Positions 24,871-33,089 of a stretch of 64,000 nucleotides of DNA are shown piece after piece (position 1 is the first letter of the stretch; the number at the start of each line of letters is the position of its first letter). The position numbers and the translations under genes were made by a program. The notes under the pieces are model-generated. The model saw only the letters and a list, made by a program, of their open reading frames with translations, did no database searches and was not told the DNA's origin. The DNA comes from JBBRVW01 sp038246545 (GTDB taxonomy: Bacteria > Actinomycetota > Actinomycetes > JACCUZ01), in assembly GCA_038246545.1 (NCBI GenBank), contig JBBRVW010000003.1, positions 1-64,000 of the forward strand. Direction: 5' to 3'.

Positions 24871-25482
24871 GTGCTCAACCGCTTCGCCCGTGCGCTGTTC
24901 ACGCGCATCCTCACGCCCACTGCGGCCTTCCTCGTCCGGCGAGGGGTAAGCCCCGACGCGGTGACGCTGGTCGGCACGGTCGGCGTGGTGGTCGGCGCGC
25001 TGGGCTGGTACCCGCGGCACGAGTTCTTCTGGGGCACCGTCGTCATCACCTGCTTCGTCTTCGCCGACCTGGTCGACGGCACGATGGCGCGGATGACCGA
25101 GCGGTCCAGCCGGTGGGGCGCCTGGCTCGACTCCACGCTGGACCGGGTCGGCGACGCTGCGGTCTTCGGTGGCATCGCGCTCTGGTACGCCGGCGACGGC
25201 CGCGACCTGCTGCTGGTGGCGCTCTGCCTCTACTGCCTGTCGACCGGCGCGGTCGTGTCCTACGCGCGGGCCCGCGCCGAGGGCCTCGGGATGACCGCGA
25301 ACGTGGGTGTCACCGAGCGCGCCGACCGGCTGGTGATCATCCTCGTGTGCACCGGGTTCGACGGCCTGGGCGTCCCGTACGCCCAGGCGGCCGCTCTGTG
25401 GGTGCTGGCAGTCGGCAGCACCGTCACCATCGGGCAGCGGGCGATGACCGTGCGCAAGCAGGCGCTCGCCGAGACGCCGTGA
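24871..25482 (+). CDS. pgsA: phosphatidylinositol phosphate synthase (CDP-alcohol phosphatidyltransferase)
   Basis: The enzyme joins CDP-diacylglycerol and inositol-1-phosphate to make phosphatidylinositol phosphate, the base of PIM lipids. In the 203-residue membrane protein the full family signature is intact: D66-x2-D69-G70-x2-A73-R74-x8-G83-x3-D87-x3-D91. Several membrane helices are evident (for example VTLVGTVGVVVGALGW and AVFGGIALWYAG). Position directly before patA and pimA supports the inositol-specific (PgsA1) and not the glycerol-specific form. GTG 24871 is the start. Confidence 0.9.
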   Translation: MLNRFARALFTRILTPTAAFLVRRGVSPDAVTLVGTVGVVVGALGWYPRHEFFWGTVVITCFVFADLVDGTMARMTERSSRWGAWLDSTLDRVGDAAVFGGIALWYAGDGRDLLLVALCLYCLSTGAVVSYARARAEGLGMTANVGVTERADRLVIILVCTGFDGLGVPYAQAAALWVLAVGSTVTIGQRAMTVRKQALAETP

Positions 25483-25483
25483 C

Positions 25484-26452
25484 GTGCGCGAGCAGCTGAC
25501 CTACCGGCTCTACTCCGCCGCGTGGGCGCTCGTCCGGCGGCTGCCGGAGCCGGTCGCCTACCGGCTGTTCGACGGCGTCGCCGACGTCCTGTGGCGGCTC
25601 CACGGCGACTCGGTGCGCCGGCTGGAGGCCAACCTGCGCCGCGCCCGCCCGGACACGACCGAGCCGGACCTGAGAGACCTCAGCCGGGCCGGACTGCGCA
25701 GCTACCTCGCCTACTGGTGCGACGCGTTCCGGCTGCCGGACTGGTCGCACGAGCGGGTGGTGTCGTCGGTCCGGGTCGAGGGCGAGGAGCACCTCGGGGC
25801 CAGCACCGGCGTCGGCGGTCGCGGCCTGGTCGCGGCCCTCCTGCACATGGGCAACTGGGACCACGCCGGTGCATGGGCGACCCTGACGGGCGTGCCCGTG
25901 GTGACCGTGGCCGAGCGGCTGCAGCCGGAGCGCCTCTACGACCGCTTCGTCGCCTACCGCCAGGGTCTCGGCATGGAGATCCTGCCGCTGACCGGCGGCG
26001 AACGGGACCTCGTCGACACGCTCGCCTCCCGCCTGCGCGCCGGCCGGCTGGTGCCACTCCTGGCCGACCGCGACCTGCGGGCCTCCGGGGTCGAGGTTCT
26101 CCTGCTCGGCGAGACCACCCGGATGCCCCCCGGCCCGGCGATGCTCGCGCTGCGCACCGGGGCCGCACTGCATCCCGTGAGCATCTGGCACGAGGCAACC
26201 GGCACTGCCGACACCGCCGAGGGCGGCCGCCGGGCGCGACCGCGGCTGGTGATCCGGTTCCACGACGAGGTACCGGCCGCGACGACCGGCACCACGCGCG
26301 CGAAGGTCACGGTCATGACCCAGCAGGTGGCCGACGTCTTCGGCGCCGCGATCGCCGCCCACCCCGAGCACTGGCACATGCTGCAGCCGCTCTGGCTGGC
26401 CGACCTCGACGCCGGCCGGGTGGGGGCGGCCGTCCCGACGGTGTCGCCATGA
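25484..26452 (+). CDS. patA: phosphatidylinositol mannoside acyltransferase
   Basis: The protein is of the LpxL/HtrB lysophospholipid acyltransferase type, 322 residues, with the catalytic HX4D motif H121-M-G-N-W-D126 in LLHMGNWDHAGAWATL and VPLLADRDLRASGVEVLLLG further on. In mycobacteria the orthologue acylates the mannose of PIM1/PIM2 on the inner membrane face. The gene starts 1 nt after the pgsA stop with GTG 25484, and its own stop overlaps pimA (ATGA). The operon context makes the PIM role likely. Confidence 0.9.
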   Translation: MREQLTYRLYSAAWALVRRLPEPVAYRLFDGVADVLWRLHGDSVRRLEANLRRARPDTTEPDLRDLSRAGLRSYLAYWCDAFRLPDWSHERVVSSVRVEGEEHLGASTGVGGRGLVAALLHMGNWDHAGAWATLTGVPVVTVAERLQPERLYDRFVAYRQGLGMEILPLTGGERDLVDTLASRLRAGRLVPLLADRDLRASGVEVLLLGETTRMPPGPAMLALRTGAALHPVSIWHEATGTADTAEGGRRARPRLVIRFHDEVPAATTGTTRAKVTVMTQQVADVFGAAIAAHPEHWHMLQPLWLADLDAGRVGAAVPTVSP

Positions 26453-27645
26453 GGGTCGGCATCGTCTGCCCCTACTCGTGGGACGTGCCGGGTGGCGTGC
26501 AGTTCCACGTCCGCGACCTGGCCGAGGTGCTGCTGCAGCGCGGCCACGAGGTGTCCGTGCTCGCGCCCGCCGACGACGACACCCCGCTGCCGGCGTACGT
26601 CGTGCCGGCGGGCCGGGCGGTGCCGGTGCCCTACAACGGCTCGGTGGCGCGGGTGAACTTCGGGCCGTTGTCGGCCGCCCGGGTCCGGCGCTGGCTGCGC
26701 GAGGGCGGGTTCGACGTCCTTCACATCCACGAGCCGGCCACGCCGTCGCTGGGGCTGCTCGCCTGCTGGGCGGCCACCGGCGCCATCGTCGCCACGTTCC
26801 ACACCTCGAACCTGCGGTCGCGGGCGATGAGCGCGGCCTACCCGATCCTCGAACCGGCGCTGGAGAAGATCGGCGCCCGCATCGCGGTCTCCGAGGACGC
26901 CCGCCGCACCCTCGTCGAGCACGTGGGCGGCGACGCGGTGCTCATCCCCAACGGTGTCTTCGTCGACCGGTTCGCCGGCGCGGCGCCGTGCGACGAGTGG
27001 CGCGGAGAGGGCGGCACGGTCGGGTTCGTCGGCCGGCTCGACGAGGCACGCAAAGGGCTGCCGACCCTGCTCGCCGCGATGGAGCAGGTGGTCGCCGAAC
27101 GCCCGGGGGTGCGGCTGCTGGTGGCCGGGCGGGGCGACGCCGAGGAGGCGGTCGAGGGCTCCTCTGCGGAGGTGCGCAACGCGGTGACGTTCCTCGGCGT
27201 CGTCACCGAGGCCGACAAGATGCGCCTGCTGCGGACCGTGGACGTGTACGTGGCGCCCAACCTCGGCGGCGAGAGCTTCGGGATCGTCCTCGTCGAGGCG
27301 ATGTCCGCCGGGGCGCCCGTGCTCGCCTCGGACCTCGAGGCCTTCCGCCGGGTGCTGGCCGGCGGCCGGGTGGGCAGCACGTTCCCCACCGGGGACACCG
27401 CGGCGCTCTCGCGCGGTCTGCTCGACCTGCTGGGCGACCCGGCGCGCCGGAGCACCCTCACCGGCCTGGCCTCGTCCTGGGTCCGCCGCTACGACTGGTC
27501 CACGGTCGCCGACGAGCTCGTCGCGGTCTACGAGACCGTCGCCGCCGCCGCCGGAGCAGTCGGTGAGGACGTGCCACGGCCCTGGCGGGACCGGTTGCGC
27601 CGCGCCACCGAGGCGTCGCCGGGGAGTGTCGGTGGCCGGCCGTAG
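26449..27645 (+). CDS. pimA: phosphatidylinositol alpha-mannosyltransferase
   Basis: The GT4-type glycosyltransferase transfers the first mannose from GDP-mannose to phosphatidylinositol. The 398-residue protein opens MRVGIVCPYSWDVPGGVQFH, as in mycobacterial PimA, with a glycine-rich loop. It also shows HIHEPATPSLGLLACW, FHTSNLRSR (catalytic-His region), GFVGRLDEARKGLPTLL and the EX7E motif in NLGGESFGIVLVEAMSAGAP. Overlapping genes pgsA-patA-pimA form one PIM operon. It is complete in length. Confidence 0.95.
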   Translation: MRVGIVCPYSWDVPGGVQFHVRDLAEVLLQRGHEVSVLAPADDDTPLPAYVVPAGRAVPVPYNGSVARVNFGPLSAARVRRWLREGGFDVLHIHEPATPSLGLLACWAATGAIVATFHTSNLRSRAMSAAYPILEPALEKIGARIAVSEDARRTLVEHVGGDAVLIPNGVFVDRFAGAAPCDEWRGEGGTVGFVGRLDEARKGLPTLLAAMEQVVAERPGVRLLVAGRGDAEEAVEGSSAEVRNAVTFLGVVTEADKMRLLRTVDVYVAPNLGGESFGIVLVEAMSAGAPVLASDLEAFRRVLAGGRVGSTFPTGDTAALSRGLLDLLGDPARRSTLTGLASSWVRRYDWSTVADELVAVYETVAAAAGAVGEDVPRPWRDRLRRATEASPGSVGGRP

Positions 27646-27648
27646 CGT
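27643..27648 (+). promoter_or_regulatory. -10 box (TAGCGT) of the VOC gene, leaderless arrangement
   Basis: TAGCGT, which begins with the pimA stop codon itself, ends 6 nt before ATG 27655. No Shine-Dalgarno is present. Confidence 0.5.
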
Positions 27649-27654
27649 GCCGGC

Positions 27655-28026
27655 ATGGACATGAGGATCGAGGTCGTCTTTCTCGGCGTCACCGACGTCG
27701 ACCGCACCAAGTCGTTCTACGTCGACCAGGTCGGCTTCCACGCCGACCACGACCAGACCGTGCACGAGGGGCTGCGCTTCGTGCAGCTCACACCACCCGG
27801 TTCGGCCTGCTCGGTCGCCTTCGGCGAGGGGGTCACCGAGATGCCGGCCGGCGCGCAGCGGGGCGTGATGATGGTCGTCGAGGACGTCGCCGCCGAGCGC
27901 GCCCGTCTGGTCGCCAACGGCGTCGAGACGACCGAGGTCGACGTGCAGGCCTGGGGGTCGTTCGTCTCCTTCGCCGACCCGGACGGCAACAGCTGGACCC
28001 TGCAGCAGCTGCCGCAGCGGGGCTGA
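27655..28026 (+). CDS. VOC (glyoxalase/bleomycin-resistance) superfamily protein
   Basis: The 123-residue protein is a single VOC module: RIEVVFLGVTDVDRTKSFYV at the N-terminus, a central GLRFVQLTPPGSACSVAFGE and a C-terminal FVSFADPDGNSWTLQQLP. The latter carries the conserved D-P-D-G-N-x-W and Gln metal-side residues. Single modules act as dimers in lyases, dioxygenases or binding proteins; the substrate is unknown. It starts directly at a -10 box inside the end of pimA and so has an independent promoter. Confidence 0.85.
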   Translation: MDMRIEVVFLGVTDVDRTKSFYVDQVGFHADHDQTVHEGLRFVQLTPPGSACSVAFGEGVTEMPAGAQRGVMMVVEDVAAERARLVANGVETTEVDVQAWGSFVSFADPDGNSWTLQQLPQRG

Positions 28027-28051
28027 GAACCGGCCGCCCCCGGCCCGCCGC

Positions 28052-28057
28052 TAGCGT
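28052..28057 (+). promoter_or_regulatory. -10 box (TAGCGT), leaderless arrangement
   Basis: TAGCGT ends 6 nt before GTG 28064 of the LemA-like gene; no ribosome binding site is present. Confidence 0.5.
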
Positions 28058-28063
28058 GGCCGG

Positions 28064-28618
28064 GTGCCCGGCCTGAGCCCCACCGTCGTCCTCGCGCTGG
28101 CGCTCGTGGTCGTGGTGGCCTGGTACCTCACCTTCAGCGCCACCCGCCTCGACCGGCTGCACGCGCGCATCGAGGGCGCCCGCAGCGCGCTGGACGCGCA
28201 GCTGGTGCGCCGGGCCTCGGTGTCGCTGCAGATCGCTGTGTCCGGGCGGCTCGACCCGGCCAGCGGGCTGCTGCTGGCCGACGCGTCCCACGAGGCTCGT
28301 GAGGTCGGTGCGGTCGACCGTGAGCAGGCCGAGAGCGACCTGACCCGGGCGCTGCACGCCGCGTTCGACGACCCCGGCGTCCTGGAGTCGTTCGAGGCGG
28401 ACGCTGCCGGCCGGGAGCTGAGGCACGAGCTCGGCTCGGCCTGCCTGCGCGTGCAGCTGTCCCGGCGGTTCCTCAACGACGTGGTGCGCGCCGCGCGCGT
28501 GGTCCGCCGCAAGAGGGTGGTGCGCTACCTCAGGCTCGCGGGCCATGCCCACTGGCCGGCCACCGTGGAGTTCGACGACACGGCGCCGGAGACCCTGGCG
28601 GGCGGCATCCCCGCCTGA
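28064..28618 (+). CDS. conserved membrane protein, LemA-like
   Basis: The 184-residue protein has one N-terminal membrane helix (TVVLALALVVVVAWYLTF). A helical cytoplasmic or external part follows, beginning TRLDRLHARIEGARSALDAQ and containing LVRRASVSLQIAVSG, which recalls LemA family spacing. The C-terminus YLRLAGHAHWPATVEF ends without a further domain. In mycobacteria the equivalent position after pimA holds a protein with a similar start fused to a NUDIX domain (Rv2609c); the NUDIX part is absent here. Function unknown. Confidence 0.65.
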   Translation: MPGLSPTVVLALALVVVVAWYLTFSATRLDRLHARIEGARSALDAQLVRRASVSLQIAVSGRLDPASGLLLADASHEAREVGAVDREQAESDLTRALHAAFDDPGVLESFEADAAGRELRHELGSACLRVQLSRRFLNDVVRAARVVRRKRVVRYLRLAGHAHWPATVEFDDTAPETLAGGIPA

Positions 28619-28689
28619 CGCAGCCCGGGCCGCGCCCGGCTCCGACACGCCAGGAACCCCTGCCCGGCCGGGCGTTCACGACGACCACG

Positions 28690-28695
28690 TACGGT
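28690..28695 (+). promoter_or_regulatory. -10 box (TACGGT), leaderless arrangement
   Basis: TACGGT ends 8 nt before GTG 28704 of the DUF3048 lipoprotein gene. Confidence 0.45.
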
Positions 28696-28703
28696 CGTCT
28701 CCC

Positions 28704-29744
28704 GTGAACCTCGCACCGCGCTCCGCCCCCTGGCGGGCCGCAGCCGTCGTCGTCTTGGGGTCCTCGCTGTCCCTCGCCGCCTGCTCGTCCGGCTCGGATG
28801 CCCCCAGGTCGGCGAAGCCGGCGAAGGAGACGCCGACGCCCAGCGCGACCACCAGCTCCCCGCCGCCGCCGCCCGAGCCGAGCCGGCTGTCCGGCCGGAT
28901 GGGCATGGACAACGGTCCGGTCTACGCCGTGAAGGTCGACAACACCGGCAACGCCCACCCGCAGGTGGGGCTGTCGAAGGCCGATGTCGTCTATGTCGAG
29001 CAGGTCGAGGGAGGCGTCACCCGGCTCGCCGCGATCTTCTCCAGCCAGTACCCGACCTACGTCGGCCCGGTCCGCAGCGGACGGATCACGGACATCGAGC
29101 TGCTCAAGCAGTACGGCACGGTCGGGCTCTTCTACTCCGGCTCGCAGAACAAGCTCGCGGACAACCTCCAGCGGGCCGACCTCAAGCTGGTGTCCTTCGA
29201 CCAGGACCACACCGGCTACACGCGCTCGCCCGGCCGGCCGATGCCCTACGACGTCATCGGCACGTTCGACCGGCTCCGCCGGCGGGCCGGCAAGGTCGAC
29301 CCGCCGCCCGAGGTGGGCTACACCTTCGGCCCGGCACCCGCCGGGGGCACGAAGGTCTCGAACGTCTCGGTCAGCTACCCCGGGGCGCGCGTCGGTGCGG
29401 TGTGGTCCCGGGCCAAGGAGCGGTGGCTGCTCTCGATGGACGGCCGCGCGGACCTGGCCGCCGAGGGCGGTCAGCTCGGCCCCACGACGTTCGTCGCACA
29501 GTTCGTCACGGTCAAGCCCTCGGCGTACCACGACATCAACGGGGCCAACACCCCGCAGACGCTGACCGTCGGCAAGGGCCGGGCGCTCGTCTTCCGCGAC
29601 GGCCAGATGTTCACGGGACGGTGGTCGCGCGGCAAGGCGTCCGACGTCACGTCGTACACGATCAACGGCGAGGTGGCGTCCTTCGCGCCCGGCCAGGTCT
29701 GGGTCGCCCTGATCGGGCGGGACCGGCCGGTCACGGCCCGCTGA
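28704..29744 (+). CDS. DUF3048-domain lipoprotein
   Basis: The 346-residue product starts VNLAPRSAPWRAAAVVVLGS and has a lipoprotein signal with lipobox SLAAC at about residues 24-28. A Ser/Thr/Pro-rich linker (~30-60) leads to a DUF3048 domain: VYAVKVDNTGNAHPQVGLSK, ADVVYVEQVEGGVTRLAAIF, GPVRSGRITDIELLKQYGTV and a C-terminal TGRWSRGKASDVTSYTI. It should be anchored on the outer face of the membrane. The family (including Bacillus YerB) has no settled function. GTG 28704 sits on a -10 box. Confidence 0.85.
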   Translation: MNLAPRSAPWRAAAVVVLGSSLSLAACSSGSDAPRSAKPAKETPTPSATTSSPPPPPEPSRLSGRMGMDNGPVYAVKVDNTGNAHPQVGLSKADVVYVEQVEGGVTRLAAIFSSQYPTYVGPVRSGRITDIELLKQYGTVGLFYSGSQNKLADNLQRADLKLVSFDQDHTGYTRSPGRPMPYDVIGTFDRLRRRAGKVDPPPEVGYTFGPAPAGGTKVSNVSVSYPGARVGAVWSRAKERWLLSMDGRADLAAEGGQLGPTTFVAQFVTVKPSAYHDINGANTPQTLTVGKGRALVFRDGQMFTGRWSRGKASDVTSYTINGEVASFAPGQVWVALIGRDRPVTAR

Positions 29745-29826
29745 GGCGGCACCGCCGACGTGCGTCGCGGGCCCTACCATGGGGGGGACCAGCACCAGCC
29801 TGCCGTCGTCTCCCGTGAGGTCTCCC

Positions 29827-30759
29827 GTGTCCACGCCCACCCCGTCCACCCCTGAGTCCAGCCCTGAGTCCGGCGCGCCGCTCACCGGCACCGCCCGCGT
29901 GAAGCGCGGCATGGCCGAGATGCTCAAGGGGGGCGTCATCATGGACGTCGTCACCGCGGAGCAGGCCAGGATCGCCGAGGACGCCGGCGCGGTTGCCGTC
30001 ATGGCGCTCGAGCGGGTGCCCGCGGACATCCGGGCCCAGGGCGGCGTCTCGCGGATGAGCGACCCGGACATGATCGACTCCATCATCGGGGCGGTCTCCG
30101 TCCCCGTGATGGCGAAGGCCCGCATCGGGCACTTCGTCGAGGCCCAGGTGCTGCAGGCCCTCGGTGTCGACTACGTCGACGAGTCCGAGGTGCTCACGCC
30201 GGCCGACTACGCGAACCACATCGACAAGTGGCAGTTCACGGTGCCGTTCGTGTGCGGCGCCACCAACCTGGGCGAGGCGCTGCGGCGGATCACCGAGGGC
30301 GCGGCGATGATCCGTTCCAAGGGTGAGGCCGGCACCGGTGACGTCTCCAACGCCACCACGCACATGCGCCAGATCGGCGGCGAGATCCGGCGGCTCACGT
30401 CCCTGTCCGAGGACGAGCTCTACGTCGCCGCGAAGGAGCTGCAGGCGCCGTACGACCTCGTGGTCGAGGTGGCCCGCGCCGGCAAGCTGCCGGTCGTGCT
30501 CTTCACCGCCGGCGGCATCGCCACCCCGGCCGACGCCGCGATGATGATGCAGCTCGGCGCCGAGGGTGTCTTCGTCGGCTCCGGCATCTTCAAGTCCGGC
30601 AACCCGGCTGAGCGCGCCGAGGCGATCGTCAAGGCCACGACGTTCTACGACGACCCCGACATGCTCGCGAAGGTGTCCCGCGGTCTCGGCGAGGCCATGG
30701 TCGGCATCAACGTCGAGGAGATCCCGCAGCCGCACCGCCTCGCCGAGCGCGGCTGGTAG
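29827..30759 (+). CDS. pdxS: pyridoxal 5'-phosphate synthase subunit PdxS
   Basis: PdxS builds PLP from ribose 5-phosphate, glyceraldehyde 3-phosphate and ammonia supplied by PdxT. The 310-residue (beta/alpha)8 protein keeps catalytic D40 (GGVIMD) and K97 in VMAKARIGHF, with EGAAMIRSKGEAGTGDVSNA and GGIATPADAAMMMQLGAEGV at the phosphate site. GTG 29827 was chosen because the N-terminus MSTPTPSTPE suits the family and a GAGG lies upstream. The frame is open back to 29779, but that part looks non-coding and a TACCAT at 29774 could be the -10. pdxT follows after 127 bp containing a repeat. Confidence 0.95.
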   Translation: MSTPTPSTPESSPESGAPLTGTARVKRGMAEMLKGGVIMDVVTAEQARIAEDAGAVAVMALERVPADIRAQGGVSRMSDPDMIDSIIGAVSVPVMAKARIGHFVEAQVLQALGVDYVDESEVLTPADYANHIDKWQFTVPFVCGATNLGEALRRITEGAAMIRSKGEAGTGDVSNATTHMRQIGGEIRRLTSLSEDELYVAAKELQAPYDLVVEVARAGKLPVVLFTAGGIATPADAAMMMQLGAEGVFVGSGIFKSGNPAERAEAIVKATTFYDDPDMLAKVSRGLGEAMVGINVEEIPQPHRLAERGW

Positions 30760-30791
30760 CTCGCCCGCAGTCCGGGGCGCAGCCCCACCCG

Positions 30792-30850
30792 AAGATCCTT
30801 CGGGCGCCGACACACCGCGTCGTCGGCGTGTCCGGTGCGGCACCGCACAA
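30792..30850 (+). repeat. palindromic dispersed repeat, copy C
   Basis: It matches copies at 57132-57189 and 58323-58388 without gaps. Key parts are AAGATCCTT at the left, CGACACACCG and CGGCGTGTC forming the inner stem, and CCGCACAA at the right. Its left arm also forms the hairpin CCCGAAG-ATC-CTTCGGG (30788-30804). It lies between pdxS and the pdxT promoter. Confidence 0.7.
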
Positions 30851-30872
30851 TGGACCGCACCAGGTGGGCTCC

Positions 30873-30878
30873 TAGGCT
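30873..30878 (+). promoter_or_regulatory. pdxT -10 box (TAGGCT), leaderless arrangement
   Basis: TAGGCT ends 8 nt before GTG 30887; no Shine-Dalgarno precedes the start, so pdxT may be transcribed separately from pdxS. Confidence 0.45.
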
Positions 30879-30886
30879 GTCCTGTC

Positions 30887-31495
30887 GTGACTGCCTTCCC
30901 GACGATCGGCGTGCTCGCGCTGCAGGGCGACGTCCGGGAGCACCTGGTCGCCCTCGGCCGCGCCGGGGCTACCGGCCGGGCGGTACGCCGGGTCGAGGAG
31001 CTCGTGGGGCTCGGCGGCATCGTCCTGCCGGGGGGTGAGTCGACCACCATGGACAAGCTGCTGCGGGCCTTCGGCCTGCGCGACCCGCTGCGCGAGCGGC
31101 TGCGGGCCGGGCTGCCGGCGTACGGCTCGTGCGCCGGGATGATCCTGCTCGCCGACCGCGTCCTCGACGGCCGCCCCGATCAGGAGACCCTGGGGGGCAT
31201 CGACATGACGGTCCGCCGCAACGCGTTCGGCCGGCAGGTCGCGAGCTTCGAGGGCGACGTGCACCTCGACGGGGTCGACGGCGGCCCGGTGCACGGCGTG
31301 TTCATCCGCGCACCCTGGGTCGAGGAGGTCGCCGATGGCGTCGAGGTGCTTGCCCGCGTCGAGGACGGCCCGGCCGACGGTAGGATCGTCGCCGTTCGCC
31401 AGGGCTCGCTGCTGGCCACGTCGTTCCACCCCGAGATGACGGGTGACGGACGGGTGCACGAGCTGTTCGTCCGGATCGTGAGGGACCACACATGA
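30887..31495 (+). CDS. pdxT: pyridoxal 5'-phosphate synthase glutaminase subunit PdxT
   Basis: PdxT hydrolyses glutamine and channels ammonia to PdxS. This 202-residue class I glutaminase begins VTAFPTIGVLALQGDVREHL. It has LPGGESTTMDKLL, the nucleophile C82 in AYGSCAGMILLAD, and the His-Glu pair in TSFHPEMTGD. The start GTG 30887 gives the canonical N-terminus; the frame extends upstream but without family similarity. Its stop overlaps yebC (ATGA). Confidence 0.95.
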   Translation: MTAFPTIGVLALQGDVREHLVALGRAGATGRAVRRVEELVGLGGIVLPGGESTTMDKLLRAFGLRDPLRERLRAGLPAYGSCAGMILLADRVLDGRPDQETLGGIDMTVRRNAFGRQVASFEGDVHLDGVDGGPVHGVFIRAPWVEEVADGVEVLARVEDGPADGRIVAVRQGSLLATSFHPEMTGDGRVHELFVRIVRDHT

Positions 31496-32244
31496 GCGGC
31501 CACTCCAAGTGGGCCACCACCAAGCACAAGAAGGCCGTGATCGACGCCCGACGGGGCAAGTCGTTCGCCAAGCTGATCAAGAACATCGAGGTGGCCGCGC
31601 GCACCGGTGGCGGAGACGTCAACGGCAACCCGACGCTGTACGACGCCATCCAGAAGGCCAAGAAGACGTCGGTGCCGAACGACAACATCGAGCGCGCGGT
31701 CAAGCGCGGCTCGGGCACCGAGGCCGGCGGCGCCGACTACCAGACGATCATGTACGAGGGCTACGGCCCCAACGGCGTGGCGGTCCTGATCGAGTGCCTC
31801 ACCGACAACCGCAACCGGGCCGCCGCCGAGGTTCGCACCGCGATGACGCGCAACGGCGGCTCGATGGCCGACCCCGGCTCGGTGTCCTACCTGTTCAACC
31901 GCAAGGGGGTCGTCATCGTGCCGAAGTCCGACGCCCTCACCGAGGACGACGTGCTGGGCGCGGTGCTCGAGGCCGGCGCCGAGGAGGTCAACGACCTCGA
32001 CGAGGCCTTCGAGGTCGTCTCCGAGCCGACCGACCTGGTCGCCGTGCGCACGGCCCTGGTCGACGCGGGCATCGACTACGACTCGGCCGACGCGTCGTTC
32101 CTGCCCTCGGTCAGCGTGCCGCTGGACGAGGAGGGCGCCAAGAAGGTGTTCCGACTCATCGAGTCGCTCGAGGACTCCGACGACGTGCAGAACGTGTGGG
32201 CCAACTTCGACGTGAGCGACGAGGTCATGGAGGCGGTCGGCTAG
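31492..32244 (+). CDS. yebC: YebC/PmpR-family protein
   Basis: The 250-residue protein starts MSGHSKWATTKHKKAVIDAR and has GKSFAKLIKNIEVAAR, YEGYGPNGVAVLIECLTDNR and NRAAAEVRTAMTRNGG, all typical of the YebC family. Members were described as DNA-binding regulators, and several studies point to relief of ribosome stalling on proline-rich motifs. Placement before ruvCAB is common in bacteria, though here a divergent operon intervenes. ATG 31492 overlaps the pdxT stop. Confidence 0.93.
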   Translation: MSGHSKWATTKHKKAVIDARRGKSFAKLIKNIEVAARTGGGDVNGNPTLYDAIQKAKKTSVPNDNIERAVKRGSGTEAGGADYQTIMYEGYGPNGVAVLIECLTDNRNRAAAEVRTAMTRNGGSMADPGSVSYLFNRKGVVIVPKSDALTEDDVLGAVLEAGAEEVNDLDEAFEVVSEPTDLVAVRTALVDAGIDYDSADASFLPSVSVPLDEEGAKKVFRLIESLEDSDDVQNVWANFDVSDEVMEAVG

Positions 32245-32247
32245 CCC

Positions 32248-32835
32248 TCAGGCTGCCCGGCCGAGGTCCAGCACCGCCTGCCGTACTGCGTCCGGCGGGA
32301 CCCCGAGCCGGGTCACGACGCGGGCGGCCAGCCCCTCCTCGCGCATCAGCCCGAGGACGAGATGGGTCGCACGGATGTCGCGGCTGCGCTGCGCGGCCGC
32401 TTCACGCAGCGCCCGCTCGAGGGACTTCTTCGCGCGCGGGGTGAACGGGATGTGCCCGCTGGGCGAGCCGCAGGGCACCGGGGGACGCCGGCGGCCCAGG
32501 AACCGGCGCCGGCGGCGGCGCGGCGGGGGAGCATCGAGTGCGCCCGGGCCGAACCGCTGCTCGACCCGCTGTCGTACGGCGCCGAGGTCGATCCCGAGGT
32601 CACGCAGGGCGGCCTCGTCGTCGACACCGGCACCGACCTCCGCCAGCACCTGGGCGCGCACGCGGCCGACGTCCAGCCCCAGCCCGTGCAGTGCCGAGGT
32701 CACCTCGGACGACTCGTCCGCCAGCACGGCGAGCAGCAGGTGCTCGGTGCCGATCCAGCCGTGGCCGAGCGAGCGCGCCTCGGACTGGGCGCCGACGACG
32801 GCCGCCCGGGCCGACTCGGTGAACCGTTCGAACAT
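32248..32835 (-). CDS. stand-alone Clp N-terminal (ClpR) domain protein
   Basis: The 195-residue protein carries two Clp repeat regions and no AAA+ ATPase module. The N-terminal one starts MFERFTESARAAVVGAQSEA and has GHGWIGTEHLLLAVL. The C-terminal one contains FTPRAKKSLERALREAAAQR and IRATHLVLGLMREEG. Between them lies an Arg-rich stretch (RRRRRRFLGRRRP, ~100-112). In ClpC the N-domain binds substrates and adaptors, so this may be an adaptor or decoy for Clp proteases, an inference. It starts 1 nt after the stop of the HTH gene, forming a two-gene operon. Confidence 0.85.
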   Translation of the reverse strand: MFERFTESARAAVVGAQSEARSLGHGWIGTEHLLLAVLADESSEVTSALHGLGLDVGRVRAQVLAEVGAGVDDEAALRDLGIDLGAVRQRVEQRFGPGALDAPPPRRRRRRFLGRRRPPVPCGSPSGHIPFTPRAKKSLERALREAAAQRSRDIRATHLVLGLMREEGLAARVVTRLGVPPDAVRQAVLDLGRAA

Positions 32836-32836
32836 G

Positions 32837-33070
32837 TCATCCCTCCGAGGTGGGTCCGGGAGCGGTCCGTGCGTGCTTCCGGTGGGCCGCCTGCTTGCTC
32901 ACGCCGAGCAAGGCCCCGATCGCTTCCCAGGACCAGCCCTGGCGCCGGGCGCTGCCCACCTGCAGGGACTCCAGCTGGTCGGCCAGCCGGCGCAGCGCGG
33001 CAACCGCCCGCAGGCCGACGGCGGGGTCCTGGCTGGTCGCCTGCTCGGCGACGTCGGGCGGTGCTGACAT
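32837..33070 (-). CDS. small HTH protein, probable regulator of the Clp N-domain operon
   Basis: The 77-residue protein starts MSAPPDVAEQATSQDPAVGL. It has a leucine-rich helix (RAVAALRRLADQLESLQ) followed by an HTH (WSWEAIGALLGVSKQAAHRK) and a short basic tail. The pairing with a Clp N-domain protein is one I associate with actinobacteria, but neither is characterised to my knowledge. ATG 33070 lies 6 nt from a TACGTT -10 box, so the mRNA would be leaderless. Two GTCAAC-N4-GTTGAC palindromes cover its own promoter, which suggests autoregulation. Confidence 0.8.
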   Translation of the reverse strand: MSAPPDVAEQATSQDPAVGLRAVAALRRLADQLESLQVGSARRQGWSWEAIGALLGVSKQAAHRKHARTAPGPTSEG

Positions 33071-33073
33071 GGC

Positions 33074-33089
33074 GTCAACGTATGTTGAC
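33074..33089. promoter_or_regulatory. proximal operator palindrome over the -10
   Basis: GTCAACGTATGTTGAC is a perfect 6-N4-6 inverted repeat. On the minus strand it contains TACGTT (33082-33077), a good -10 ending 6 nt before the HTH start codon, so a bound protein would block the promoter. Confidence 0.75.
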
